In this document: piece by piece, positions 49,194 through 60,212 of the stretch | How the letters are laid out: each line of letters starts with the position of its first letter | Numbering within the stretch: the stretch's first letter is position 1 | DNA from: Arthonia radiata | Taxonomy: Eukaryota; Ascomycota; Arthoniomycetes; Arthoniales; Arthoniaceae | Reading direction: 5' to 3' | Length of the DNA: 64,000 nucleotides | Assembly (NCBI GenBank): GCA_002989075.1 | Contig: PSQN01000001.1 | Location: forward strand, 1,223,392-1,287,391 | Program-made: the position numbers and the translations under genes | Notes under the pieces: generated by a model | Seen by the model: the letters and a program-made list of their open reading frames with translations, nothing else | The model's database searches: none | Told to the model about the DNA's origin: nothing

Positions 49194-49920
49194 AGTAAAT
49201 CTGTGCCAACATCGACTACATCAAATGCGAGCGCGACGCGATATTGATAGCATTGTTTTAGCCACTGGTTTGATGGCGTTCGAGGATGGAACTAAGGGTA
49301 GTAAGAAGAAGAATAAGAACAAGAGGAGAAATAGATCGAACATTTGTCCTGGGCCGGAACATGATTGCACATCCGCCCGTCGATAGCCTTACCTGACTCA
49401 AGTATGATTGGCCAGTGCCTAATCACGTCGCGCGGAGAAGCCCCTCCTTGTTGCCGAATTCCAAATTGCCCGCGGAACCCACGCCATCGCCTACGGAGAA
49501 TTCCCTCAAGCGGTAACATGCTTAGGTTTGACCATGCCCGATCAGGGAATACTATCTATATATTGCGGGCCCGGCCAGGCGATGGCATGCAGCTGCAGCC
49601 GCCCGGAAAAATCAACACCCGCTAGACGCTGGCTCCTTGCAAGTTTTGTGGCATTCTTTCTACTCGCCCTGGCTCGAAAAAACGTCCAGCACCTCTAAAA
49701 CATTGCGCTCACCGGAGTAAGTTCATATGCTCTGCTGTCAAAAGTCATGGTACATAGGCGTCATGGTATTCGGAAACACTGTGGATGCATTCGGTAATTA
49801 CCACAGTGCCCTTTGGTGCCGTAAGGTGTCCCGTGGCATCATGGCTATTCCTTGGGAAAAGGATTCGCGACCGTCAGAAACATTGATGCGTTCCGCTGAC
49901 CATGTGCGTAATAGGGAGAG
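49194..49920. promoter_or_regulatory. Bidirectional promoter region of NLR and chitinase
   Basis: About 730 bases between two head-to-head start codons. No other gene is supported. No specific site claimed. Confidence 0.5.
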
Positions 49921-51589
49921 ATGCTCACGTACGTGGCATATCTATCATTGCTGGGCATGGCTTTGGCCTCGCAGACGCGCTACATCATGTACTTCAATGG
50001 GTCAGTGGTTACACAAGCATTGGATCGAAACTTATTGATTCCACGTCAGACAGCACAGCCTTCTGCCAGAGAGGGAGCTCGTTTCTGATGTGACACATGT
50101 TGCTCTTGCGTTTATGAGCCCGGCAACATTCATGCATGGCTCACCGACCTCATGGCCACTTTTCATTTCTGTAGAAGAGGCCCGTTCGCATTTTGCTTCG
50201 GAAACAGCGATTATGGTACGAGATCTGGATTCCTTTGCATCTCACCAACTACGTCTCCACAGTCAATAGAGTCGCTCCTTCAACCTATCTGTCACACCCA
50301 CAATGATGTCTTGAGAAAAAAACACTGATTGATACGCGTTACAACACTAACACCCTCGAACACCATCGGAAAGCGCCGTAGGTTGACTTGTTCATTCACA
50401 CAGGTAGCCATCGGTGGCTGGGGTGATACTGCAGGCTTTGATGTCGCAGCAGCAACAGATGCTACCCGTAAACATTTTGCGCGGAACGTCAAAAAGATGG
50501 TTGACGATACTGGTGCTGACGGTAAGCTAAAGCTCTGCAGCAAACAATTGCAAAGACTCTAAAAAACAATCAGGTGTTGACATAGACTGGGAATACCCTG
50601 GGTCAGTAACTTTCAATTGTGTTGTGTCAGCCAGTGTTTGCTTGGTAGTTATGCTGCTAATTTGTCGATAGTGGAAATGGTGAGGATTACAAGCAAATTC
50701 CTAACTCAGCAAAGACTTGGGAAATAGAAGCGTATCCAGTATTGTTGTCCGAGATTCGGTCTGCTCTTGGATCCGATAAGATCATTTCCGCCGCAGTGCC
50801 TGGTCTACCAAGAGATATGCTAGCCTTCACAAACGACACGATACCAGCTATCAGTGAATCTTTGGACTTCTTTAACGTCATGACATACGATCTGATGAAC
50901 CGACGAGACCAAATTACTAAACATCATACCGGTATCGAGTTATCCCTGGATTCCATCACCGCGTACGAGGAAAGAGGCGTTCCTTGCGAGAAGATGAACC
51001 TTGGGTTTGCTTTCTACTTGAAATGGTTTAAAACCGATCCCAACGGGGGCTGTGACTTGAATGCTATTGGCTGCAAAACCACTTTGATGGAAGATCCGGT
51101 AACAGGTGAGGATCTAGGTGAATCGGGTGCTTTCGCGTGGCACGATCCCGTACCAAAAGAATTGTTAGCTTCATGCAAGCGGTGAGTTCGTTCGCGCTCT
51201 TGCAACTCCTTGGTTTCTTACGTTTTCTCTTGATGCTTGCGAAGGGCTCTGGTTTACGAGCCATCGAACGATGACGCTAACCTAGAGGCTCTTATAGGGC
51301 GATGAGCCACGGCAGATTCGACGCATCACAGGGCGGACATTATCACTGGGATTCATTTGAAAATATCTGGTGGACTTGGGATACACCGGACATGATTGCG
51401 AGGAAATTCCCCGCGATAATGGAGAGGAAACGATTAGGTGGTTCGTTCGCATGGGCCTTGGGTGAAGATGGCAACAAATTCACACACCTCCAAGCTCTAA
51501 ACAAGGAGGTGAGAAAATTGCGGAACAAACCTCAAGACATCCAACTTAATGTGATCCCCGCAAGCGCACTGAACCTAAATGAGTTGTAA
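49921..51589 (+). CDS. Secreted GH18 chitinase
   Basis: Six exons: 49921-50000, 50050-50215, 50404-50521, 50574-50601, 50672-51181, 51298-51589; 397 residues. Signal peptide MLTYVAYLSLLGMALA, then mature SQTRYIMYFNGQH. Glycoside hydrolase 18 signatures are AIGGWGDTAGF (substrate loop) and DGVDIDWE (121-128), with the DxxDxDxE catalytic motif complete (acid Glu128), followed by MTYDLMNRRD and, near the end, GGSFAWALGED. It would hydrolyse beta-1,4-GlcNAc polymers outside the cell, for wall remodelling, nutrition or antagonism. The catalytic motif lies on a 28-nt exon. There is no chitin-binding module. The first donor (GTCAGT) is slightly off consensus but the join recovers the family sequence. 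The promoter is shared with the NLR. Confidence 0.94.
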
Positions 51590-52502
51590 GACGAACGCTT
51601 TCTGCGACTTTCTATGAGGGCCATAGGCAGTTAGACTGCTTGTAAAGGATCTTACAGCACATCCACGTCACGCACCTGGAAGGGAAGAGGAAGCGAATTA
51701 GAAGTAATGATTGAGTTTTGCAAACGGTGTCGAAGAGCTTTTAAGAACGCCCGGCAGAACAGTGCAAATCACCGGTTCCCTTTGTCGAACGTTTTCTATA
51801 CTGAGCTTGTTGGTAGACCAAATCAATCCCGGGAAGCTACGCCAAGGCAGGCGTGTGTTCCGTCTGTAAATGGAACTTGTCTCTTTGCTGCGGTGTTGGC
51901 ATATGCGACCGTTTTCCGAAGAGCTACGTCGGTATTACGCTCATGGATGGCGAAGGGCAACGCTCTGGACTGAAAACGTCTGAACATCTCGTCACTCAAT
52001 AGATGTGTGTACTCTTTCGATGTTTGCAGGCGAGATCACGGCGTCTATGGATATGCGCTCATGCAGGTCTTGCGACCCAATGAGAGGTCTATGCGTCCGA
52101 GACCAGTAGTACAACTTGAAGAAGGACATGCTGATTGCGCTGCGGATTTATTGAGTCTGCGGGATGCACGCCAAAGCCCGCGGGCAGCATCATGAATACT
52201 CATTCTGGCGGCTGAGCTGGCAGATACGTTGGGGAAGAGGTCTTTCCTACTCGTCTGGCTCTATGACATTGTCATGTAGCATGCAGTGCTAAGCACGATC
52301 CTTCCAGGACGGCACGTCAGGTGTGAATGATACCGCCAAAACAGTGAGTGTCGTTCGAATGTAAAGCTATCCGCGTCACCCAGCCAACTTGCTCTTCTCC
52401 AGCTTAGCATCAACTGGATCTTGCCTTACAGAACTCCATCCAGCATCAACCACTCCAACACCAATCCCCCAAATCCCCAACACGCTCCAACACCAAACAA
52501 TC
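51590..52502. other. Intergenic region
   Basis: About 900 bases between the chitinase stop and the next secreted-protein start. The short frames lack any signature. The last 120 bases are C- and A-rich, typical of a fungal 5' leader. Confidence 0.4.
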
Positions 52503-52925
52503 ATGCACTTCACCAAGCCCCTCCTCATCGCCATCACGGCCCTCACATCCTACACCACCGCGCTCCCCGCATCTGATGCAGACGTCGCCGTCCCCGACGC
52601 TCCAGCCGCGCCCCTCTCCGGCGTCGACATCTGCCCGCGCGACCGCGAGGCCTCACCAGGCGACACGTGCAGCGCCGCTGAAAACAACGCCGACAAGCAT
52701 ATCTGCAGCCGCAATGATCTTAGTGTGGTAGGTCCGCCCCGAACTGCGATTGCGGGAAGCGGCGAGGAGAAAGAATCGTCGTGTCCTGCCGGACTTGTGC
52801 TGATAAAGCTATAGCTTCAGTGCAGGAACAGCGGCGGAGGCTTCAAGTAGGTGCTCAGGAACAGGTGCCCGGAGGGCAAGTCGTGCGCCTACCAGAACGG
52901 GGGGAACAATATTGTTTGTAATTAG
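52503..52925 (+). pseudogene. Second small secreted cysteine-rich protein locus, frame not continuous
   Basis: Starts with a clear signal peptide (MHFTKPLLIAITALTSYTTA), an Ala/Pro/Asp-rich pro-segment, then a cysteine-rich part (DICPRDREASPGDTCSA and onward) with at least seven cysteines across an 86-nt intron (52729-52814). The spacing recalls small fungal secreted or effector proteins, but I cannot name a family. As with the locus at 35785, one frame does not stay open to the last cysteine in this copy (about one break). The 5' leader looks like that of an expressed gene. Confidence 0.5.
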
Positions 52926-53889
52926 AGAGGCCGCTTAGTGCGTGAGCTGGCGGGTGTGGAATGGGGAGGTGAGGTATATCCGCGCCAGTCTGTGATGTGA
53001 AGGTGTAGGGGGCGGTGGAGGATGACGTGTCTTGACGATCATGTCCTTTGTGAGGCAATGACAAGCTCGCCCGAGTACAAGTGGGCGCACGCGCGTGCGA
53101 AGATGGATTACTCATGATCTGCAATTTGTTTGTGAAGTTCACCGCTCCATGCTGTGATATCAGGGTGCTCGATCACTCAAGTAAATTGATACGGGCGATG
53201 CTGTAGGGGCGCGGTTTGGCGTTGGGTTTCCCGTCGCTCATTCGATATGACTTTGACTTTTGACACTTGTACGACATTGTCGACTTTTATCTACATGAGT
53301 GGCTTCCAGGCGTGTTGGACCCCGAAGAGCTAAGCAGGTCGCTTCTAGAGTTTCGGGCGTCATGCCGATGCGTCTTAGATACTTGGAAGAGCTGAACAGT
53401 CCGCATGTCTATAATTCTGTGCTGCTAATTCTTTCGCTTCGTTGGAAACCCACTCAGCGCCAAGCAGCCATGGCTTTGACATGGCTTTGAATCGTTGGAG
53501 GGCTAGATTCAGTAAGATTGGCCGGCGAGGCCTCGTGAGGAGGTGAAGTGGAACTTTCCCAACCGTTCTTCAGACTGTGATGTGCTTGTCGCTTGCGAGC
53601 ATTGACATTCAAAGTCACCGGGGTCACTGACGCTTTGTTGGCCCGATTTTTGATGATAGGGATCCAGAAGAACGCCGGTTCCAAGGAGAGTGGCTCGAGC
53701 CAAGGGCGTCGCTCAAACTTCATCTGTGGATCAGAATCTCATCTGGAAACCCAACTCGACAGTCGACGTTTATATGCCACGCTCTTTTTCTTTATTCTGC
53801 CGCGTCCTGCCGCAGCGCTCATCCGAAGCCTGCACGACAGCCAAGACTTTCTAGTCTTTCCAACACTGCTAAGTTTTCAACGTCTCATG
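52926..53889. other. Intergenic region
   Basis: Nearly 1 kb between two convergent loci. No family-like frame on either strand. Confidence 0.4.
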
Positions 53890-54890
53890 TCAATGTTTCT
53901 CATCTGGGTGAGCAGTGTCCTGCTGGGCTACAACTTCTGGCTTTCCCTGCAGCTGGGTCTCGTGGCTAGTCTTCCGCCACTCAACGTAGAGGCTAAAGCA
54001 CCATAGAGAGAAGATTGCGCCAGCTACAGAAAGGGCAGTAAAGAAGGATTCCGCGTCCCTGGTCATCTTATCAATGAACTCGAAGATTGCTGGGAGATGA
54101 AAGATGGCTTCGAAGAACCACGAGCTGCGTAAATGCGTTCGCCGGAGTTGCTGACATGATGAGCCGTTGAAAGGGACTGAAGGTGTCGAAGACTGGGCGG
54201 ATCTCGAGCGTAGTGTAAAAGGTTGGGGCCAAGATACGCGATGCTTCACAAGTGTTGAGCGATCCCATCCACTGCTCAGTGGGTCTGGTTTGAAGATGGT
54301 GGGGAAACTGGTGCGGCTGACAAGATCAATCTGTCCGCGCAAAAAAAGCCTGGGACAATGCTTCGCCATCATGTTATGCACGCAAAAACAAGACTGCGAA
54401 TGTGCCAGAATTATCAACTTACCTGTGATACGAGAGAGGAAGTATGCTGACGGTCTCCAGGGTAACACACATTCCTGAAGTGGGTCGCAAGGCAGATGAC
54501 GGAATTTCGAAATAACCATCGCCAGAACCGCTGAACGAGGTACCTTCACAGCTGAAGGCTGGGTCCGACAACCGTCCTGCCGGCGCCAAAGGCTATGCAG
54601 GTCAGCAAAGCTCCAAGTAAAATGTCCTCGTAGTGGTTTTTTGTCACGAGGCGCAGGCTTAAAGTACCGTAGAACCCCATGAGCAAGCCGAGACAGCCAG
54701 CAAAGATCCGGGATAGCCCATGGGAACCAGTGATCTATATTTCTCCCATGCACGACCAGTTTGGACACGTATGTGCGGGAAATTGGCGTGAAGAGCGGTG
54801 CGAATGTTCCTTAGACCTTGTTCGATGGTGAAGGTTGAGTTCGAGCGTGAGGCGTCATTCAGGCCATAGCGGTCGACAACATTCAACGTA
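53890..54890 (-). CDS. Unknown multi-span membrane protein, 5' end unresolved
   Basis: I do not recognise the family. Exons that join in frame: last exon 54124-53890, then going upstream 54316-54156, 54530-54423, 54734-54570 and a first visible exon down to 54767. Introns are 31, 106, 39 and 32 nt. At least three hydrophobic spans are visible: GCLGLLMGFYGTLSL, DILLGALLTCIAFGAG and FFTALSVAGAIFSLWCFSLY. The C-terminal tail is polar and ends HPDEKH. The first visible exon (VVDRYGLNDASRSN and on) has no in-frame ATG, so more exons lie upstream, perhaps to about 55,000, where a frame reading VVYLKNLTPLYKNTFSG is seen. The successive in-frame joins argue for a real gene despite the very short introns. 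Confidence 0.5.
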
Positions 54891-55750
54891 CTGATATCAC
54901 TCGACTGGTGGCTTTTCTAAAAACGCCTGGCAGCCTCAACATGGTTGACCACTGAAGGTATTCTTGTAGAGAGGAGTCAGGTTCTTCAGGTAGACGACGT
55001 GGGGGTCTTTGTGGACCTATCCCTATTGCTGTCTGTAAAGTAAACGTGGCGGACTATGACTAGTGTCTGCAAGCCATCCTCTATAGTTGGATCCCAAGGT
55101 TTTATGTATCATCGAAAGCGGTCTCTCTTATGGTGTGCTTAGATGCATCTGCGAAGTATTGCAAGGCTGAAGCAAGCGGGCCACACCATTTTGGTGTCTC
55201 TCCGACGTGAGCATGGGCTTAAACGATATGGTATGCAAAGTCCTGTTGTCACACATGTGTGAGGTGATCAGAAGAACAATGCAAGGGCTCACGCCTGCTG
55301 AAGTCCGCGTGCGAACCAGGTCAAGCTTCTAAGATTAATGTATTGCTTGTCCTGGTTGTTGAAGGTTATCATCTTCATGCTCGGTTTTGTCCTCCTACGG
55401 AGCCCAACATTCTTCTGTTAAGGGCGTCGGTGAAACCAAGAGCAGCCGCGAAAAGGCTGCTATCACCGACAGCGAAGTACTAGGCCGGGTCAAGGAACAT
55501 TCTTGTGCCTCATTACCGTCTAGGTTTATCAGTGCCCAGTCGAGGTCTCCAAGTCGTCTTCGGACCTGTCAAAACGCTGTTCTCGAGTCTCTATCGCTTC
55601 GCCTTCGGCACCTCTTGGACTATATTCTGTTGCAGTGTGCTCGGACGACAACAACACCTTATACTGCAAAAGGAAGATCCCAGCCGGGCCAAGGCATGGC
55701 TGACAATGTACGCATAATATGTGCCAACATGTTTTGTCGCCTCAAGCATC
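54891..55750. other. Mostly unassigned region
   Basis: Probably holds the 5' exons and promoter of the minus-strand membrane-protein gene. A long plus-strand frame from 55387 has no family features and reads like chance. Confidence 0.35.
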
Positions 55751-56035
55751 ATGACAAAGACTTTTTGGTATGGGATGGGAATCATACTGGCGACTTTGCC
55801 CTGGTTCCCCGTCAGTCAAGGAGACGACCAGCCCGTCTCCGGAAATCAACCCTTTCACAGGTGGTTCTTCGGCGATGACTTGAGATGTTGCTGGGTGCCC
55901 GACGGCCTCTGTGTGCACACATCCGGCTGGTTTCTGGCCGGCAGTGAGGGATTGGCGGAGAATGCTCACTTGGACATGTTGCGACGGCGAACAAATTCAC
56001 CATTACAGGCTGAGCGCGTTGAGCGCGTTGCTTGA
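55751..56035 (+). CDS. Possible small secreted protein (94 residues)
   Basis: The frame starts MTKTFWYGMGIILATLPWF, a plausible signal peptide with a cleavage site around PVSQG, followed by about 70 mostly polar residues with three cysteines (RCCWVPDGLC). No family recognised. The C-terminal part is charged and ordinary, so only the first half looks protein-like; the true gene may have an intron or end differently. Confidence 0.3.
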   Translation: MTKTFWYGMGIILATLPWFPVSQGDDQPVSGNQPFHRWFFGDDLRCCWVPDGLCVHTSGWFLAGSEGLAENAHLDMLRRRTNSPLQAERVERVA

Positions 56036-56729
56036 ATATACAGCGGTGACGCGACGGGACCGGAGTCGACACTCTCGTCGTTCCTTCTACATCGCACATA
56101 CTGCAGCCTAGACATCAGGACAGGGTCCAGTAAACCCGTCTAACGGCTGATGAACCTTGTGGTATAGAAGTGTGGGGAATCTAATTTGAAAGTGCCATCT
56201 CCGCCTTTTCAAATGCCCAAGGCCAGAAGGGCGGGGTACTGGCTGCGCATAGCACTACCCGACGTCTTGGTGCTCAAGATTGCTTGTGGCCTATGTGTGA
56301 TTAAGTCGTCGTTATGGACTCTATCGCACAAGGCGACACGAGTCTCTTATACATTGCTGCGTCAGTCCTTAGGGACGTTCAAGACCTGTTTTGAACTGAA
56401 CATCTCCACCTGTCGTAGAACTATGTCAGTTACCGGAGTCGATGAGGTGCCAGCCCCTTGATGGGTGGACAGCATATTTGGTGGGGCGCCAACACGAGAC
56501 ATCCTCGCACATATTCAGGCGATCTTCTGAGCTGACAATGGTTCGCATAGGCAAACCTCCGCTGCCTAAGAGGAATGCAAGCAGAAGGCAAATCCTTCCG
56601 ATGTGAACTTGAAATCTTATCTCCGCAAACGCCGCTCTCGACAACGCCATCCCATTCCTATCCTCACGTCCAACCATCATCACCTCCAAAGTCTCCCAAT
56701 CTACCCATGCCACCCACCCCAATGACCCC
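56036..56729. other. Intergenic region
   Basis: About 700 bases. The last 150 bases before 56730 are pyrimidine- and C-rich, a common leader composition in fungi. Confidence 0.4.
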
Positions 56730-57197
56730 ATGGCATCTCTCCTCAGACTTGGGCACCGCCCCACCCGCCCCGGCACCTTTCCAGCCTTCCTAAAACCCAC
56801 CCACTCCCCACCAGCACTTCCGCAACGCCCCCTGGTGGGCCCTACCAACCTCCACCCCACCCGCCCTCCCCCGCGCCTCTTCACCACCACCCCTTCCCTC
56901 ATCGCCCGCGGCCCCCAACGCCCCAACATCAAACTCCGCGACGAAAACCACATCCTCGCCTTCGTGCCCTGGTACCTGCGCTCGTTCTTCACGACGCTCG
57001 GCGACTTCTGGATCCAGATCGCGCTCGCGCTCTTTGGGGTTTTCGGCGCGAGCTGGGTCATGCGTCAAGATCGAGAGCGGATCGCGCGCGATAGCGCGGG
57101 CAAGAAGAAGGGGGCGCGGGAATATGCGAGACAACTGGAGGAGCGGGAGAGACGGGGGGAGGGAGATTTGTTGGGAGTGGAGGGGAAGTGGCGATAG
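56730..57197 (+). CDS. Small mitochondrial-type single-span membrane protein
   Basis: Intronless, 155 residues. The first 65 residues have the composition of a mitochondrial presequence: Arg, Pro, Ser and Thr, no acidic residues, and a processing-site-like RLFTTTPSLIARG. One membrane span lies at about 92-110 (FWIQIALALFGVFGASWVM), followed by a long basic/acidic helix (RQDRERIARDSAG, EYARQLEERERRGEG). The shape fits a small inner-membrane protein such as an assembly factor, but I cannot name the family. The start context CCCATGG is good. The long GAT repeat begins 82 bases after the stop. Confidence 0.65.
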   Translation: MASLLRLGHRPTRPGTFPAFLKPTHSPPALPQRPLVGPTNLHPTRPPPRLFTTTPSLIARGPQRPNIKLRDENHILAFVPWYLRSFFTTLGDFWIQIALALFGVFGASWVMRQDRERIARDSAGKKKGAREYARQLEERERRGEGDLLGVEGKWR

Positions 57198-57267
57198 GGG
57201 TGGTGGGTGGTGGTGGGTGGTGATCGTGACGACGCGAAGGGGGTGAATGGACGAGTCTGCTACTACT

Positions 57268-57444
<177 letters not shown>

Positions 57445-58055
57445 GAGAAGGGGTTGAAAAAAGGACGCGATGGGCTGCCCGGGCACGAGTGCATATCAAC
57501 TAAAGACGACGAAGAGAGCGTGATGGGTGGTATGAATTCAGTGACTGGTACCGGCGTTGACTAGCGCAGTTCTGAATGGAAGGGCGTGACCGATCGCGTG
57601 GGAATCTGCATCCCAGGAGTCATGGGGACGCGGTGATTGCAATGGAGCGGACCCCCGAGCCCAGCGAAAAGCGGTCGAAAGTGTCGCCTAAGATTGCCGC
57701 ACTCTAACGCAGGACCGTAACAACCAAATTTTCGAATTGATTTCTGACGGAACGGCCGCGCACTGTCGGTCTCATGATTCCTCGATGTTTCTGTACCTGG
57801 CAGTGCGTTTCAAAGGCATTGTCGGCCGCGCGGAGTTGATGCCCTTAGCAGAGCCTAGGTATAAAAAAGCAGACGAGTTCAATGATGTTCTACTACGCCA
57901 GCTTCTTGCATGTCTCATCGGGAGTCAAATTCAAGAGTAGAAATATCTCGGCACATGGGCGAGGCATTGTTGGCTGTACATCATTGGCTAGACATTGCTC
58001 TAGACCGACGTCTCGCTCTATAGCTATAATTTTATAGAGCTAGCGGCAATGTACA
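57445..58055. other. Intergenic region
   Basis: About 600 bases between the microsatellite and the stop of glutamate-cysteine ligase. A small frame at 57737 has no features. A short inverted repeat (CTCTATAGCTATAATTTTATAGAG) at about 58,014-58,041 could form a hairpin just downstream of the ligase stop on the minus strand. Confidence 0.4.
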
Positions 58056-60212
58056 TCAGCCAGGCTTCCTCTCTGCGTGATCGGGTTGCAATGTGGTATC
58101 TCGCGTCTGCCCGAACATCTCCCCAATGCTACTGAGATCACCATTCCCCGCCTCCTCCGCGATCTTGCATATCTCATACGCCACGTCTCGGCTCACCATA
58201 CTATCTTGCTTGTAGCTCGGATGCCCTCGCACGTACTCTCTGATCCACTTCGCGCCAGTCCACCACTCACCGCTCGCTCTCTTTTTGATCACCTTGAGAT
58301 ACTCGCTCAGCTCACATCGAACCTCAACGTTGACATTGACGCTGTCAAGGTACGACTCCACGAGCGGTACCAAACCTGGGAAAGGGCTCTGGTTGCTGGC
58401 GGGCGGTGCTACGCCGTTGATGATCTCATTGATGGTCATGAGCTCGTACTCATCCTCCATGGGTGTCCCGTGTACGTCGCCATTCGTAAGACCGTTGGCG
58501 GCACTCTGCCAGCTTGAAAACGGATCTTTCCTGAAGTAGAACTTGTCGTGCAAGACCGCATCCCGACGGTGAGCTGTTTCCATATTCTCGGTCGTCCTGG
58601 GGATGGGTAGATAGAAGTTGAGGTCAAAGCTCAGCAATGCTCTGGTGACGAGCACGATGAACACACTGAACGCGGCATTCTCAAAGTCTGTCATCTGGAT
58701 CTCCATGGGTCGAAACTCGACTCGCCATCCAGTGTCAGATCCAGGTGGTGGAGGTTTGAAGCGCATATGTTGCCAATTAGTGCTCTGTAGATTTTCAAAA
58801 TGATCGGTGCCGTTGAAGTCGAGGGTCTCGAGATCTTGTTCGAAGATAACAATAGGATCGCGGATGAAGAGGTGAGCAAAATGTGTCGCCAGACGATCGT
58901 CCATGCCGCCGGCAACGAGGCGGTCTTTGACCTCGGGCGCAACGACAAGATCCGGATCGAGGTATTCTTTTCTCAATCGCGGGTCATTCGAGATGTATGT
59001 TGAGTTCGAAGCGTACCTAGACTTTGGTATCCGGAACCGGTTTTCCTTGAGCGGCTTTTCACCCAGCTCTTCCTGAGTGCGGTCATCAACAGCGGCAGAG
59101 ATTTGATTCCATCGAACGTCAGTGTCGGCGAGCATGCCCTTGTAGACTGGCGTTGCGGCAGTAAGTGCGAGCATGATGGGGCCCAGCGGACTAAGCTGGT
59201 CGTACATCTTACGGCCTTCGTCGATATTCTTAGCCTGAAATGTGAGCTGAAGACAGCAGCTGCCCATGCCAAACGCCATTGCGTCCATATAGATATGGTT
59301 CTGTTTAGCAGCACCATTACGTACATCAGCGTCTTCAGGCCAATTGTGCAGGTCGTAATTGACTGTAGGGTCGGTAAACGGCCATTGAGTCTTCTCATCA
59401 TGGTATACGGGAACGTTGAGCTCGACCTTGCGCCCGCGTCGTGATCTTATATTCGCAGCTAGTGTCGGGAAGCGAATATGCGGGTTAGCTATCTCATCAG
59501 GTAGGAACTGCGAGCGAAGGCGTTCTCCAGATTCGGGATATGCGGGAATGGTGGCATCTGGCAGGCCGAGAAGTGGAAAGGTGGTCAACGTCACCGGCCG
59601 CTCAGTGCCCGCCATGTGCTCGCGAGCGATCTTGCGCCTAAAGAGCTTTAAGCTGGCTGATCAAGCCTTACCACACGATCGACTCACCTCAGCTTCATAT
59701 CGTCTTCTACCTTGAGAAGATCATTGAAGTCGATGCCCCACGGCTTACCGGGCGTGGCCTCCAACATGAATCTTCCGAACTCCGGATGAAAAGTTGGCGT
59801 AGTCCACGGCGCTCTGCTTGACAGTCAGCACACCAGCAATTGGCATGTACCCGCCATATATACTTCTTCTCGTCGTCATGGACGTCAGGTGCCGCACCAC
59901 CGTCTTGCTTGAGCTTCTCGTCGTTCGCCAGCGCAGCCAATATATCGGCTTGTCCTAGTGAGAGCCGCACGCGTTTATTCTGCTCGTCAAAGCAGCACAC
60001 AAGGTACTCGATCTCGTCGCCCCACAGCATTGCATCGCGCTCTTTGCCCTTCGCCCTCCGCCATGTGGCAAGTAGCTGTTGAATGCCCCAATCTCGGACG
60101 TGGTCTGCCTTTAACTTGGCTTCCGGCCAAGCCAGTGGCGTGCCAGTGGCTCTGGCTTCGTTAGCGAAATAACCTCGCTTTGAATTTTTAGGCACCCCTA
60201 CAGAAGGCCCAT
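58056..60212 (-). CDS. Glutamate-cysteine ligase catalytic subunit
   Basis: Four exons: 60212-60202 (only 11 nt), 60151-59864, 59813-59688, 59637-58056; 668 residues, the normal size for a fungal enzyme. All three introns are 50 nt. The start MGLLATGTPLAWPEAK and the motifs LLWGDEIEYLV, FHPEFGRFMLEATPG, VPVYHDE, GMGSCCLQLTFQ, GPIMLALTAATP and VEFRPMEIQMTDFENAAF are diagnostic of the eukaryotic GCS family. The enzyme joins glutamate and cysteine with ATP in the cytosol, the rate-limiting step of glutathione synthesis. Cys-Cys in GSCCLQ lies near the active site in the family. The tiny first exon was chosen because it restores the conserved MGLL start with consensus GT-AG and branch GCTAAC. It is a housekeeping gene and a good anchor for the right half of the window. 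Confidence 0.96.

Noticed and set aside
55387-55878. Plus-strand frame of 163 codons
   Set aside because: Composition is that of random sequence; no signal, domain or convincing start context.
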